Positions 1 through 12,010 of a stretch of 52,856 nt of DNA are shown here, in pieces (positions within the stretch are counted from its first letter, which is position 1; each line of letters begins with the position of its first letter). The stretch covers positions 1-52,856 of the forward strand of contig NZ_PVNK01000001.1 of the NCBI RefSeq assembly GCF_002994615.1, in the 5' to 3' direction. Source of the DNA: Enhygromyxa salina (GTDB lineage Bacteria > Myxococcota_A > Polyangia > Nannocystales > Nannocystaceae). The notes below the pieces were generated by a model. It did no database searches and had not been told where the DNA came from. It was given only the letters and a program-made list of their open reading frames with translations. The position numbers and the translations under genes were made by a program.

Positions 1-536
1 GCGCGACGGCCCCGCAGATCGACCTCGCGCGGATCGATGAAGCGCTCGCGCGCCTCCCCGCCTCCCCGAGCCTGCCCGAGCTCCAAGACGCCGCCCTGCG
101 CCAGGCGGGCACGGGCCCCAACACGGGCGCCAGGTGGCTCCGTCGATCCCGGGTCGCCGCGGCCCTGCCGACGGTCTCGGTCCAGTACGATCATCGCCTC
201 GACGAGGGCTGGACCCTCGATCGCGAGGTCGGTGAAGCCGACGCCCTGCGCCGCGACGCAGGCTCCCAGGGCGTGGTCAAGGCCAAGGCGACCTGGGAGC
301 TCGACCGCGTGATCTTCTCTCCCGACGAGCTCAAGGCCGCCCGCGCGCTGCTCGACCTCGCCGACTTCCGCGAGCGCGTGCTCGTCGAGGTCACCCAGCT
401 CTACTACGAGCGCCTGCGCCTGCTGCTCGAGCGCGAGCTCGCGCCGCCCACCGATCTCGACGCCGCGATCGCGGCTGCGATCCGCCTGCGCGAGATCGAG
501 GGCGTGCTCCGGGGGCTCACCGGGCTCGAGATCTGA
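1..536 (+). CDS. Unrecognised protein, 3' end only (start outside window)
   Basis: An open frame enters from the left edge (first complete codon at base 3) and runs 177 codons without interruption to a TGA at 534-536. The last 90 residues are Leu/Arg/Glu-rich and strongly helical (VKAKATWELDRVIFSPDEL, then LYYERLRLLLERE). That pattern is seen in uncharacterised deltaproteobacterial proteins and is loosely reminiscent of the helical hairpins of TolC-like efflux proteins, but I see no decisive motif. A PilZ-domain gene follows 44 nt downstream on the same strand. No function is assigned, and the N-terminal part cannot be judged. Confidence 0.7.
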   Translation, partial: ATAPQIDLARIDEALARLPASPSLPELQDAALRQAGTGPNTGARWLRRSRVAAALPTVSVQYDHRLDEGWTLDREVGEADALRRDAGSQGVVKAKATWELDRVIFSPDELKAARALLDLADFRERVLVEVTQLYYERLRLLLERELAPPTDLDAAIAAAIRLREIEGVLRGLTGLEI

Positions 537-580
537 GCCGGCATTTGAGCTGTGAGCGGTCCCGGTGTTAGCGTGACCCC

Positions 581-940
581 GTGGACGAGCGTCGCGCTCA
601 TCAGCGGTTTTCGTGCGATCTACGCGTTCGCGTGGCCTTGCCCGATGGTCGCGAGCTCCACGGTCAGGCCGTCGACATCTCGTTCTCGGGCATCTGCCTC
701 CACACCAACGAGGCCGTCACGCCCCCGACCACGGTCCAGTTCGAGGTTTGGGCCGTGCTGCCCGAACGCGAGACCCGCGAGATCGTGATGCCGGGCCGCG
801 TCGTGTGGTCGACCCCCGTCGAGGGCCAGGTTCAGATCGGCGCGACCTTCGACCGCGACATGGACAACCGCTCGTGGGCCCGCCTCGAGCTGCTCTTGCA
901 GTTCCTCGAGGGCAACCTCGAGGACGCCGCCCGGCTGTAG
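581..940 (+). CDS. PilZ-domain protein (putative c-di-GMP receptor)
   Basis: A 119-residue protein made almost entirely of one PilZ domain. The N-terminal Arg-rich box (DERRAHQRF) and the following D-x-S-x-x-G box (VDISFSGI, about residues 34-41) are the two c-di-GMP-contacting elements of PilZ domains, followed by a beta-barrel pattern ending in a helical tail. GTG at 581 places the Arg box at the extreme N-terminus. Standalone PilZ proteins transmit c-di-GMP levels to motility, exopolysaccharide or secretion machinery. The partner here is not evident. The gene lies 44 nt after an unrecognised gene on the same strand and may be co-transcribed. Confidence 0.85.
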   Translation: MDERRAHQRFSCDLRVRVALPDGRELHGQAVDISFSGICLHTNEAVTPPTTVQFEVWAVLPERETREIVMPGRVVWSTPVEGQVQIGATFDRDMDNRSWARLELLLQFLEGNLEDAARL

Positions 941-961
941 CCTGTCGGCCGCTGCGGGGGG

Positions 962-1504
962 TCAGCGCGACCCCGCGTCAAGCTCTCGCGCGAGCGCGAG
1001 CGCCTGCTCATGGCGAGCCGCCGCCTCGGCGTCCCCGCGTGTCTGCTCGATCAAGCCCAGCGTTCGGCAGCCGGCAGCGACTCCGCGCAGGTCCCTCGCC
1101 TCACTCAGCTCGACGGCCTCGTGGGCAAGAGCGACGGCCTCGTCGAATCGAGCGCCGGATAACGCGACCGTCGCCAGCCCGAGGTAGGACCGCGCCATCT
1201 CGTCGACGTCGTCGACGACGCGAGTCTCGGCGAGCGCCCCCCGATAGTGTTCTTCGGCGCCGCGATGATCGCTGATCTGCTCGGCGGCGTCCCCCATCTT
1301 GCGACGGACGGCGGACAGCTCGGAGGGCCCGAGCGATCCGCGGCCCACGTCGAGCGCCTGTTGGTACAGCTCCAACGCGCGCCGGGGATCTCCAGCGCTG
1401 CGAGCCGTGTCGGCCAGGCCCGCGTAGGCCAACGCCGTCGAGTTCGGATCCCCCCCGACATGGCTCGACGCATCCCCAATCCTCCCCCCACCCGCGCCCG
1501 ACAT
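962..1504 (-). CDS. Tetratricopeptide-repeat protein, probably a C-terminal remnant
   Basis: The protein (180 residues from ATG at 1502-1504) has three to four TPR units from about residue 20 to the end, with repeated A-x-x-Y-x-x-A and A-L-x-x-Y/H patterns (ALELYQQALDVG, GAEEHYRGALAE). Such tails are common at the C-terminus of myxobacterial serine/threonine kinases and AAA regulators. The roughly 20 residues before the first TPR look like no known domain, and the start codon lies inside a short direct repeat at 1481-1506. No signal peptide is visible. I infer that this is the surviving 3' part of a larger gene whose 5' end was replaced. A short functional TPR protein is the alternative. Confidence 0.5.
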   Translation of the reverse strand: MSGAGGGRIGDASSHVGGDPNSTALAYAGLADTARSAGDPRRALELYQQALDVGRGSLGPSELSAVRRKMGDAAEQISDHRGAEEHYRGALAETRVVDDVDEMARSYLGLATVALSGARFDEAVALAHEAVELSEARDLRGVAAGCRTLGLIEQTRGDAEAAARHEQALALARELDAGSR

Positions 1505-1697
1505 GGATCGACTCGACTCTTGTCGACCCTGGCCCTGAACAAACAAGGGCTGCCGGGTCCCGAGCGCCCCTCCGGGTGGTCCCCAACAGGTCCGAGGTTT
1601 CTTTTGACCCCTGCCCGACGCGCCGCGCGAACACCCGCCGGGTGCTCGGCCCTCCCCCCACCCGTCCCGGACAGGTCACCAAATTCATTTGGACCCC
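1481..1697. repeat. Pair of short direct repeats upstream of the TPR remnant
   Basis: CCTCCCCCCACCCG followed by a CG-rich half and ACAxGG occurs at 1481-1506 and again at 1651-1675. A second pair, ACAGGTC-N9-11-TTTGACCCC-like, occurs at about 1587-1612 and 1671-1697. Similar short modules flank dispersed REP-like elements in other GC-rich genomes, but whether this is one is inference. No transposase gene is present. The stretch 1547-1766 holds no convincing gene. Confidence 0.4.
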
Positions 1698-1766
1698 CCG
1701 AGCCGCTTTCGGAGCTCGTTTAGACCTCAGCGGACCCTCAGCCCATCGACCTGCGGGCCGCCTCGC

Positions 1767-4889
<3,123 letters not shown>

Positions 4890-5337
4890 GTCGATGCGTC
4901 GCCGGAGCTTAACGCGAGCGCTCGTCCGCGTCGCGTCCGCCGTGCGCGCGAGCCCGTGGGTGTCCCGTCAAGCGGTCCATGACCGAGGCCACCGATCCCT
5001 TCAGGCAAAGTTCGACTTCCAGCGAATCGGCCGAATTCAGCCTCCAGAAGCAAAACTAGCGGAGCTGGGGGGCCGTCCGCGAGGTGGGTGAAAGCGAGCG
5101 AGTTTGGAGGGCGCGGTCGTGACCGCCCTCCGCCTCGGGCCGACGCCGAGCCGGGCTGAGCTCCGCCTGCGCACCTGGCCAGTCGGACACCGCGAGCCGA
5201 AGCGTTGGCTCGACCGGACTCGCCCGCCCCACCGAACTCGCCGGACTCGCCGGACCCAACGATCGTCTCGCCGCCGATCAACTCCAGGAGGCGAGGCCGC
5301 GTTTGACACCTGCACGTGGACGTACGACGCTATTTAC
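4890..5337. promoter_or_regulatory. Divergent intergenic region between two outer-membrane protein genes
   Basis: These 448 bases separate the start of the minus-strand barrel gene from the ATG of the plus-strand OmpA-family gene, so both promoters should be here. An imperfect inverted repeat (GGAGGGC...GCCCTCC) spans 5106-5131. TTGACA at 5303-5308 is a good -35-like hexamer 30 nt before the ATG, but no -10 hexamer stands at the ideal 17-nt spacing (TATTTA at 5331 is too far away). Short GGACTCGCC repeats occur at about 5216-5252. I see no gene inside. Confidence 0.4.
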
Positions 5338-7728
5338 ATGCGCCGCCTGTCGATCCATCTGCTCGCGTCGGGCCTTGCTGCGAGCACCTTGCTGCTGCTC
5401 CCCGGCCTCGCGTTCGCGGGACCGCCTTCGCTCCCCGAAGGTGGCGAGGAAGCCCCCGGCGAAGTCGCCGACCCCGCGAGCGACGCAGGCGGTGACGCGG
5501 CCGCCGACGATGGCCAGCTGCTGACGGCCGACGGTCAACCGATGCCCACCGACACCCAGCCGGCCGGTCCGGGTGAAGAGGTCATCGACGACGGCAGCGG
5601 GGCCGACGCGAGCGCCGAGGCCGAGGGTGGAGGCGAGCTCGAGACCGCGTTCGAAGCCGACAGCGACAGCGCGCTCGACTCCTCGTTCACCAGCGACAGC
5701 GAGACCGCGGGCGCGGCCGACACGAGCGGCGAGGTCTCGATGGGCAGCATGGGCCTCGAGGGCGACAGCGGCCCGGGCATGGTCGCCGGCCGCCGCGAGC
5801 CGGTCATGAACTCGCTGCGCGGCCCCGTTGGCCTCTACTACACCTCGCTGGCCGACGTCGGCGACAAGTACACGGTCCGGTTCCGGCTCCACACCGACTT
5901 CTTCGTCAAGAACAACTTCTTTTGCTGCGAGGGCGGAACCGAGGGCGATCGCCACGCGCGGCTGCGCGGCGCGGTCAACCTCGGCTTCACCTTCACCGAG
6001 TGGACCGAGGTCTACTTCAACGTCAACAGCTCCTCGAACCGCAACACTCGCGACCAGGGCGCGCGCGAGGATCCGCCCTCGGTGTTCGCCCTCGGCGACA
6101 TGAACTTCGGCATCAAGGGCGCCTACCGGTTCTTGAACGGCGGCCTCGGCCTCGGCGGCCAGGTCGGGCTCGGCTTGCTCGCGGGCAGCGAGAAGCTCCG
6201 GACCTCGCGGGTCAACTTCGACTTCGCCGTGATCCTCGGCGCCGACCTCCGCTACCTGACCAAAAAAGAGGTCCCGGTCCGGATCACCGGCAACATCGGC
6301 TGGACCCTCGACAACTCGCCCAAGCTCATCGACGACTGGTCGGCGATCGAAGACCCGCTCTCGCGCGAGGTCCTGCGCTTCTCCTCGGGCGTCAACCACA
6401 GCCGCGTCAACACCAAGATCGCCGTCGACTTTCCGATCCGGCTCGGCAAGGACAAGCAGTACGGCATCGATCCGATCATCGAATACAACTGGGACATCGC
6501 GACCTACCAAGAAGAGGCCTTCGTCGAGCTGACCGAAGAATTCGGCGGCTCGCCGCTCAAGCGCTCGCAGGCGTGGCTGACCCTCGGCGCCCGGGCCAAC
6601 GTCTACAGCGGCCTGTTCCTCGACCTCGCCGTCGACGTCGGCACGACCTCGCCGAGCTACGAGTTCGGCCCGCCGGTCCCACCCTACCAGGTCATCCTCG
6701 GCCTCGGCTGGAGCATCGATCCCCGCCCCCGCGTCAAGCAGGTCCCGGTTGCGATCGACGACAGCTCGGCCACGCCCGAGCCGGTGCTCGAGGGCCGGAT
6801 CCTCGGCCGCGTCGCCGACCTCGAGGGCAACGCGATCGCCGGGGCCAAGGTCAGCTTCCCGGGCCTCGCGTCCAACGTGATCCTGACCGACGCGGCCGGG
6901 ATGTTCACCAGCTTCCGCTTCCCCGAGGGCCCGGTCTCGATCGACGTCGAGCTGCCCGACGGCACGATCGTCACCCAGACCGCCGACGTCCGCGTCGGCG
7001 AGGACGCCCAGGTCGACATCATCGCCGACGTCGCCGCGGACGCCGGTGAAGACGTCGTGTTCGACGGCACCTTCCTCGGCAAGGACGGCGTCGGCGTCCC
7101 GGTCAAGGTCGCGCTCGACGGCATGGGCATCCAGGAGACCTTCGACTCCGACGGCGAGGGCCGCATCGCGATCGCCCTGCCCCTCGGCGACTACAAGGCC
7201 ACGGTCACGGCCGAAGGCTACGAGCCCAAGGAGATCAGCTTCTCGGTCGTCGCCGACACGGGCGCGGTCATCAACGAGAGCCTGGTCCCGACCGATGCTG
7301 CGGGCGGCGGCGGCGGCGGCGGCGAGGTCATCGAGACCCCGCTGATCTCGGGCAACAAGTACCGGATCCGGGTCAAGAAGGGTCCGCGCTACAGCGGCAA
7401 CGACCTCAACGTCGAGCGCAGCGCCGAGGCCCTCGACCAGCTCGCCTCGTACCTCAACCAGCACCCCGAGTACGGCCTGATCGAGATCCGCGTCCACACC
7501 GACGATCGCGGCAACCCCAAGAAGCGCAGCCAGTCACGGGCCGACGCGATCGCGGCCTACCTCGTCGGCAAGGGCGTCGTCGCCAGCCGGATCAAGGCCT
7601 CGGGCTGGGGCGACAAGGACCCGGTCGCGGTCAACATCACGGCCGACGGCCGGCGCAAGAACAACCGGACCGAGTTCAAGGTCAAGGACTACGACGAGTC
7701 CAAGAAGCCCGCGAGCGGCGGCAACTGA
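5338..7728 (+). CDS. Outer-membrane barrel protein with regulatory-like beta domains and an OmpA peptidoglycan-binding domain
   Basis: The protein is 796 residues long from ATG 5338, which gives a classic signal peptide ending AFA-G. The frame is open upstream, but that stretch is Arg-rich and implausible. An acidic, Ser-rich low-complexity linker (about 25-150) is followed by a beta-barrel-like region (about 155-465), two carboxypeptidase-regulatory-like beta domains (about 483-545 and 573-640), a poly-Gly hinge, and a C-terminal OmpA-family domain (about 670-785). In the last, HTDDRG and SQSRADAIAAYL carry the Asp and Arg that bind diaminopimelate peptidoglycan in this family, and GRRKNNRTEF is the conserved end. 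It probably links outer membrane to cell wall. The barrel type is unassigned. Confidence 0.85.
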   Translation: MRRLSIHLLASGLAASTLLLLPGLAFAGPPSLPEGGEEAPGEVADPASDAGGDAAADDGQLLTADGQPMPTDTQPAGPGEEVIDDGSGADASAEAEGGGELETAFEADSDSALDSSFTSDSETAGAADTSGEVSMGSMGLEGDSGPGMVAGRREPVMNSLRGPVGLYYTSLADVGDKYTVRFRLHTDFFVKNNFFCCEGGTEGDRHARLRGAVNLGFTFTEWTEVYFNVNSSSNRNTRDQGAREDPPSVFALGDMNFGIKGAYRFLNGGLGLGGQVGLGLLAGSEKLRTSRVNFDFAVILGADLRYLTKKEVPVRITGNIGWTLDNSPKLIDDWSAIEDPLSREVLRFSSGVNHSRVNTKIAVDFPIRLGKDKQYGIDPIIEYNWDIATYQEEAFVELTEEFGGSPLKRSQAWLTLGARANVYSGLFLDLAVDVGTTSPSYEFGPPVPPYQVILGLGWSIDPRPRVKQVPVAIDDSSATPEPVLEGRILGRVADLEGNAIAGAKVSFPGLASNVILTDAAGMFTSFRFPEGPVSIDVELPDGTIVTQTADVRVGEDAQVDIIADVAADAGEDVVFDGTFLGKDGVGVPVKVALDGMGIQETFDSDGEGRIAIALPLGDYKATVTAEGYEPKEISFSVVADTGAVINESLVPTDAAGGGGGGGEVIETPLISGNKYRIRVKKGPRYSGNDLNVERSAEALDQLASYLNQHPEYGLIEIRVHTDDRGNPKKRSQSRADAIAAYLVGKGVVASRIKASGWGDKDPVAVNITADGRRKNNRTEFKVKDYDESKKPASGGN

Positions 7729-7781
7729 GCCCCAAGCCGGCCCCGCCGAGCCCCCGAAGAAGCCCGATCACGGCACGCCAA

Positions 7782-7797
7782 GCCCCCCTGAGGGGCC
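7782..7797. terminator. GC hairpin in convergent intergenic region
   Basis: GCCCCCCTGAGGGGC can form a short GC stem between the convergent ends of the OmpA-family gene and the FHA gene. No T-run follows on either strand, so intrinsic termination is only suggested. Confidence 0.3.
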
Positions 7798-7814
7798 ACG
7801 CACACGACCGCGAA

Positions 7815-7843
7815 GCTCCTGCGGGCGGGCCCGCCCGCGGAGC
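7815..7843. terminator. Strong inverted repeat between convergent genes
   Basis: GCTCC-T-GCGGGCGGG is followed directly by CCCGCCCGCGGAGC, giving 14 pairs with a single bulged T. It lies between two convergent stop codons, where a bidirectional terminator is expected, but it lacks a U-tract. An alternative is a protein-binding palindrome. Confidence 0.4.
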
Positions 7844-7917
7844 GAGGGACGAGCGACCGGGCGCGTCCCTGCCTGGCAAAGGCTGCCTGGGGAGGGCCCC
7901 GAAGACCCCCGTCTCGC

Positions 7918-8676
7918 TCAGCCCTTGCCGTAGGCGTCGGAGATCTCGGCGACCTCGGCCATCAGCTTGGCCGGCACGTCCAGGCCGTCCCGCGACATCG
8001 CCCGGAGCTTGGTCTCGTAGTCTTGGAGGCCCGACCCCGGCACCCGCGGGATGCGGTCGAGGGCGCTGCGGACCCGGGTGATCACGCTGGCCTGCATCAG
8101 CCAGCCCTTGGCGGCGTGGAGCCGAAACACGCGGTCGAGCCACACCCCGCCCGAGGTCTTCTCGGCCAGGGCCACGAGGCAGTTGACGGCCGAGGCCGCG
8201 GTCGGATGATCGACGGGGACCTTGGCGCTGGCGAGCTGGTTGGTCAGGGCCAGGGCGTAGCGCTCGGCCTCCTTGAGCTTGCCCATGCTCAGGCTCTTCT
8301 CGACCAGCGCGCCGATCAGCGAGGGAAACTTGGAGTCCTCGCCGGGCCCGATCGTCCGGCGCAGCGCGTCGCCCGACTCGTCCTCGTCGCTGTCGCTCTC
8401 GACGATCGTGATGACCTCGTGACCGATGCGGACCTTGTCGGCGTGGTGGAGGGTGATCTTGCCGTCGAGCTGCTCACCGTTGACGAAGGTCCCGTTGCGG
8501 CTCTTGAGGTCCTCGAGCACGACCAGGTCGTCGCTGACGTGGAAGCGCGCGTGGTAGCGACTGATCAGATCATCGTCGAGGGTCAGCCAGCAGTCGGAGC
8601 TTCGCCCGACGTCGACTGTGCCCCCGGGCAGCTTGAGGGTACGTGCCCCGATCTTGAGTCGGTACTGGCCGGACAC
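7918..8676 (-). CDS. FHA-domain protein with unknown helical C-terminal domain
   Basis: The protein is 252 residues. Residues about 1-95 form a forkhead-associated domain: DVGRSSDCWL, SRYHARF and KSRNGTFVNG carry the Gly-Arg, Ser-x-x-His and Asn-Gly motifs that bind phosphothreonine peptides. The remaining about 150 residues are helical and match no domain I recognise. No signal or membrane segment is present, so it is cytoplasmic. FHA proteins read the output of serine/threonine kinases; no kinase gene lies beside it. It is convergent with the OmpA-family gene and sits 79 nt downstream of a lipoprotein gene on the same strand, so the two may share a transcript. Confidence 0.85.
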   Translation of the reverse strand: MSGQYRLKIGARTLKLPGGTVDVGRSSDCWLTLDDDLISRYHARFHVSDDLVVLEDLKSRNGTFVNGEQLDGKITLHHADKVRIGHEVITIVESDSDEDESGDALRRTIGPGEDSKFPSLIGALVEKSLSMGKLKEAERYALALTNQLASAKVPVDHPTAASAVNCLVALAEKTSGGVWLDRVFRLHAAKGWLMQASVITRVRSALDRIPRVPGSGLQDYETKLRAMSRDGLDVPAKLMAEVAEISDAYGKG

Positions 8677-8755
8677 CGGGCTGACGATAACTCAAAAACG
8701 CCGAAGCTGTCCGGCCCGCGGGCTTTGCGGATGAACAGCCTCCCGGACAGTCGCG

Positions 8756-11700
8756 CTAGCGAACGCCGGTGAAGGTCTCGTCGGCCATGACGCTATCGCC
8801 GAGGGTCACACGCACGACCTGGCCGCGGATCGACGACGTGGATCCGGGGCCGCTGCCGTCGACGATGTAGGCGACGTCGGTCTGAGGCCCCGCGACGATG
8901 CGGACCGGGTAGGTCAGCGGTTGGCCCTCGAGGAGCAGGAAGTCGGCGAACGCGGCGTAGCCGGTGTCGAGGCCGAAGTCCTGGCGGTAGCCCCGAGGGA
9001 TCCGCGAACGGCGGAAGCCCGCGAACTCGGCCGGCCAGGCCACGTCCTCGTAGCCCGGGATGTCGGCGGTCAGGCCCTCGAGCGAGGCGAGATCGAGCAC
9101 GATACTGAAGATCGGGTTTGAGTAGCGCAGGGCGCTGACCGAGACCTGATCCTCGTAGACGAACTGGTGAAATTTGTTGTTGAGTGCGCGGGTCGCAGTG
9201 ACCCGGCAGGGGTTGGCGTTGCTGGGCTCGACGTTGTCGCTGACGCAGGCCGGGATCGCCTGCCACTCGGGGTCGTCGGGGTCGTCGCTGGGCGGCAGCG
9301 GGAGGCGGCTGGTCAGGAGGCGCGAGATCTCGGTGTTGGTGGTCTCGCGGCAGTAGCCATCTTCGTCGGCCTCGACCAGGTCCGTGACGAAGGTGATGCC
9401 CGGACCGCTGACCCGAAATTCGTCGTTCAGCGCGACCTGGTAGCGCACGAACTCGCCAAAGCACTCGGGCCCGGGCAGCCGCCGCCGGATGCAGGTCTGA
9501 TCCATCGGGTCGTCGGGGTCGCAGGCGACGCGGCAGCGCGCGTCGATGCACAACGCGCCCTCGGTCATGCAGTCCGAGTCCTCGCCGCAGCCGCCATCGG
9601 GCTGCTCGTCGGTGCACACGAAGTGGCCCTCGACCTCGCCCAGGACCAGGCCGCCGTCCGGGTCGTCGAACTCCACGAGCTGAGACAGCGGCTTGGGCGG
9701 CAGGGCCTCGAGCTCGAGCTCGGTCTGGGTCGCCGAGACGATCCGGAACTCGCGGTAGGCCTCGCCGCAGGGATCGCGGATGAAGTTGTCGCAGATCTGG
9801 CGGAGCTCGGCGGCGCGCTCGTCGAAGTCTTCGGCGGAGATGCAGATACCGGTGCTGTCGCCGCCCGCGGCCGTCTCGCGCAGGCACGCGCGCCCGTCAC
9901 CGCAGTCGTCGTCATCGAAGCAGCCGACGATCACGAGCTTGTCGTCGGGCAGCACGCCCTCGTCGCAGAAGTTCGCGCTCGCGTCGTAGAGGCGCGAGCC
10001 CTCGAGGCAGGTGCCGTCGTACCAGCCCGGCTTGTCGCAGTCGACGCGGCCGGTCGAGGACAGCGTGTTTGGGATCGAGCCCTCCCACTCGATCGACCAC
10101 TGGGCCCCGCTGGAGCTGCCCCAACTGCGGTAGTCGTGGACGGCCACGCGCACGACGTCCTCGTCGTAGAGCACGCCGTTGCCGAGGCCGTCGTAGTCGG
10201 CGACGACGTTGAGCTGGTCGAAGGCGCGCTCGTCGTTGGCGTAGGTCGCGTCGACGCGGCGCAGGGTCGGCGCGAGCGATCGCGTGGGGCCGGAGTCGGC
10301 CGGTATCACCCGGCTCGGCGGATCGTCGAACACGGTCGGGAGCCCGAGCTCGTCGCTGAACCCGGGGTCGGGCCACAGCGAGTGCGGGAACAGGCGCACG
10401 TCCATGACGTTGGCCGGGTCGATCCCTACCCCGCCGAGATCTTCGGCGGTGGTCTCTCCGTTCGCGCGCTCCTGGTCGATCATCACGTAGGTCGCGTAGC
10501 CGCCGGTCGTCACGCCGATCGCCACGGTCCCGGGCTCGCTGAAGGGGCCCAGCACGGTGGTGTCGCCGACCTCGATGTTCAGATCTTCCTCGACCGTCTT
10601 GCGGAACATCCAGTCCGTGACCTCCTCGCCGCGTCCGGGGCGGATGCCCGGACCGCGCGCGAACCCGCGGCGGTCGGTCGGCGGGACGTCGTTCGGAGAC
10701 TGGCTGACGGGGGTGCAGGCCGAGACGCCCGCGCTGGCGACGACGCTGGGGTCGCTGTGGGTCTCGCACTCGACCCCGATCTCGTTCGCGTCGGCCGGGA
10801 GCGCGCGACCGACGACCCGCGTCGAGCCGTCGCCCGCGACGATGTACAAGAAGCGCGAGGCGGTCGAGAATTGCTCGATGCCGACGTCGACCTTGGGGCT
10901 GACGCGGATGCCCTTGATGCCGCCAGCGTCGTCGAGCTCGAGCTGATTGGTGTCTGCGGCCCACTCGCCGGAGTCCTCGATCGGGATCTCGAACAGGACA
11001 TCCGATCCGAGCCCGCCGACGTAGAGCTGCTGACCCTGGATGTCCTCGTCGTCGGCCGAGGGCCGCAGGGCCAGGGCCAGGGCCTGCGGGAAGGGGCCGT
11101 CTGAGTCGATCTGGGGCAGCTCGGGCGGGAAGTCCCCGTTGAACTGACCCGGGCACTCGAGCGGGCAGGTCGGCGACGGGCCGCTGTCGACGACGTTGAC
11201 GACCCCGTCCTCGTCGGTCACGAACTGGCGGCTCTGGATCACGTAGCCGGTCTTGAGATCGACCTCGGCGACCATGTTGCAGGTCGGAAAGCTGACGTAG
11301 ACGCTCGCGGGCGCGAGCGGGTCGCAGATGCCCGTGAGCGTCTGCCCGGGGGCGAGGCCCGGCGACTGCGTCAAGCTCGAGGGAACCGACAGGACCTGGC
11401 CCGGGCGGGCGCCGAGCGGAACCCAGCCGCTCGGGGCGTCGGGTTCCGAGCCGTTGGGCTCGACGTAGGCGTGGGGGATCACCGTCGAGACCAGGCTGCT
11501 GGGCTCGTCGGCGACGTCGGGGTTGTCGAGCCCGAACCCGGCGAGCGCGGGGGCGTCGAGCAGGGTCAGATCACAGCTGCCGACGTTGGCCGAGATCACC
11601 CGGCAGCCGTCGCTGCTCGCGTCGAGCTCGGTCGGGAGGATGCCGGCCGGGATGAAGTTGTAGCCCGGGCTCTCGATGTCCATGTCGACCAAGCGGTTGG

Positions 11701-12010
11701 CGCACTTGGTGAACATCGCGATCTCGTTGCGCTCGGAGTTGGCGACGAAGCCGACGAGGTGGGGGTTGTCGGACGAGCAGCTGCTGGCCTCGCTCTGGCA
11801 CACGCTCAGCGGCAGCGCCACGGTCGTGCACTCGCCCGGGTCGTCGACCCCGTCGTCGTCGAGGTCCTCGCACTCGACGGCCGCGCACACGAGCGCCATG
11901 TCGGTCGGGCGGTCGAGCACGCGGTTGGGGATGTCGACCTCCTCCTGGGCCTGACAGCCGAGCGCCGCCAACGCGAGCGCGAACCAGCCGAGTGTGGGAC
12001 GGCGCATCAT
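8756..12010 (-). CDS. Large Cys-rich secreted lipoprotein of unknown function
   Basis: The protein is 1084 residues from the first of two ATGs (12008-12010). The N-terminus MMRRPTLGWFALALAALGC has the layout of a lipoprotein signal with the lipid-modified Cys near residue 19. The mature part has many Cys and Asp residues, Ca-loop-like acidic stretches (EDLDDDGVDD) and repeated short beta motifs resembling YVTN-type beta-propellers (RFLYIVAGDGSTRVVG). A central Cys-rich part (CGDGRACLRE, CMTEGALCIDARCRVAC) resembles myxobacterial disulfide-rich repeats. The start overlaps the stop of the upstream lipoprotein gene by ATGA, so the two are almost certainly translated together. Function is unknown; a surface or periplasmic complex is inference. 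Confidence 0.85.
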   Translation of the reverse strand: MMRRPTLGWFALALAALGCQAQEEVDIPNRVLDRPTDMALVCAAVECEDLDDDGVDDPGECTTVALPLSVCQSEASSCSSDNPHLVGFVANSERNEIAMFTKCANRLVDMDIESPGYNFIPAGILPTELDASSDGCRVISANVGSCDLTLLDAPALAGFGLDNPDVADEPSSLVSTVIPHAYVEPNGSEPDAPSGWVPLGARPGQVLSVPSSLTQSPGLAPGQTLTGICDPLAPASVYVSFPTCNMVAEVDLKTGYVIQSRQFVTDEDGVVNVVDSGPSPTCPLECPGQFNGDFPPELPQIDSDGPFPQALALALRPSADDEDIQGQQLYVGGLGSDVLFEIPIEDSGEWAADTNQLELDDAGGIKGIRVSPKVDVGIEQFSTASRFLYIVAGDGSTRVVGRALPADANEIGVECETHSDPSVVASAGVSACTPVSQSPNDVPPTDRRGFARGPGIRPGRGEEVTDWMFRKTVEEDLNIEVGDTTVLGPFSEPGTVAIGVTTGGYATYVMIDQERANGETTAEDLGGVGIDPANVMDVRLFPHSLWPDPGFSDELGLPTVFDDPPSRVIPADSGPTRSLAPTLRRVDATYANDERAFDQLNVVADYDGLGNGVLYDEDVVRVAVHDYRSWGSSSGAQWSIEWEGSIPNTLSSTGRVDCDKPGWYDGTCLEGSRLYDASANFCDEGVLPDDKLVIVGCFDDDDCGDGRACLRETAAGGDSTGICISAEDFDERAAELRQICDNFIRDPCGEAYREFRIVSATQTELELEALPPKPLSQLVEFDDPDGGLVLGEVEGHFVCTDEQPDGGCGEDSDCMTEGALCIDARCRVACDPDDPMDQTCIRRRLPGPECFGEFVRYQVALNDEFRVSGPGITFVTDLVEADEDGYCRETTNTEISRLLTSRLPLPPSDDPDDPEWQAIPACVSDNVEPSNANPCRVTATRALNNKFHQFVYEDQVSVSALRYSNPIFSIVLDLASLEGLTADIPGYEDVAWPAEFAGFRRSRIPRGYRQDFGLDTGYAAFADFLLLEGQPLTYPVRIVAGPQTDVAYIVDGSGPGSTSSIRGQVVRVTLGDSVMADETFTGVR

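Noticed and set aside
5278..7497. Open frame of 739 codons on the minus strand
   Set aside because: Antisense to the OmpA-family gene; composition dominated by Val/Asp/Ala/Glu and no motifs.
9167..11104. Open frame of 645 codons on the plus strand
   Set aside because: Antisense to the Cys-rich lipoprotein gene, which has a signal and coupled start.
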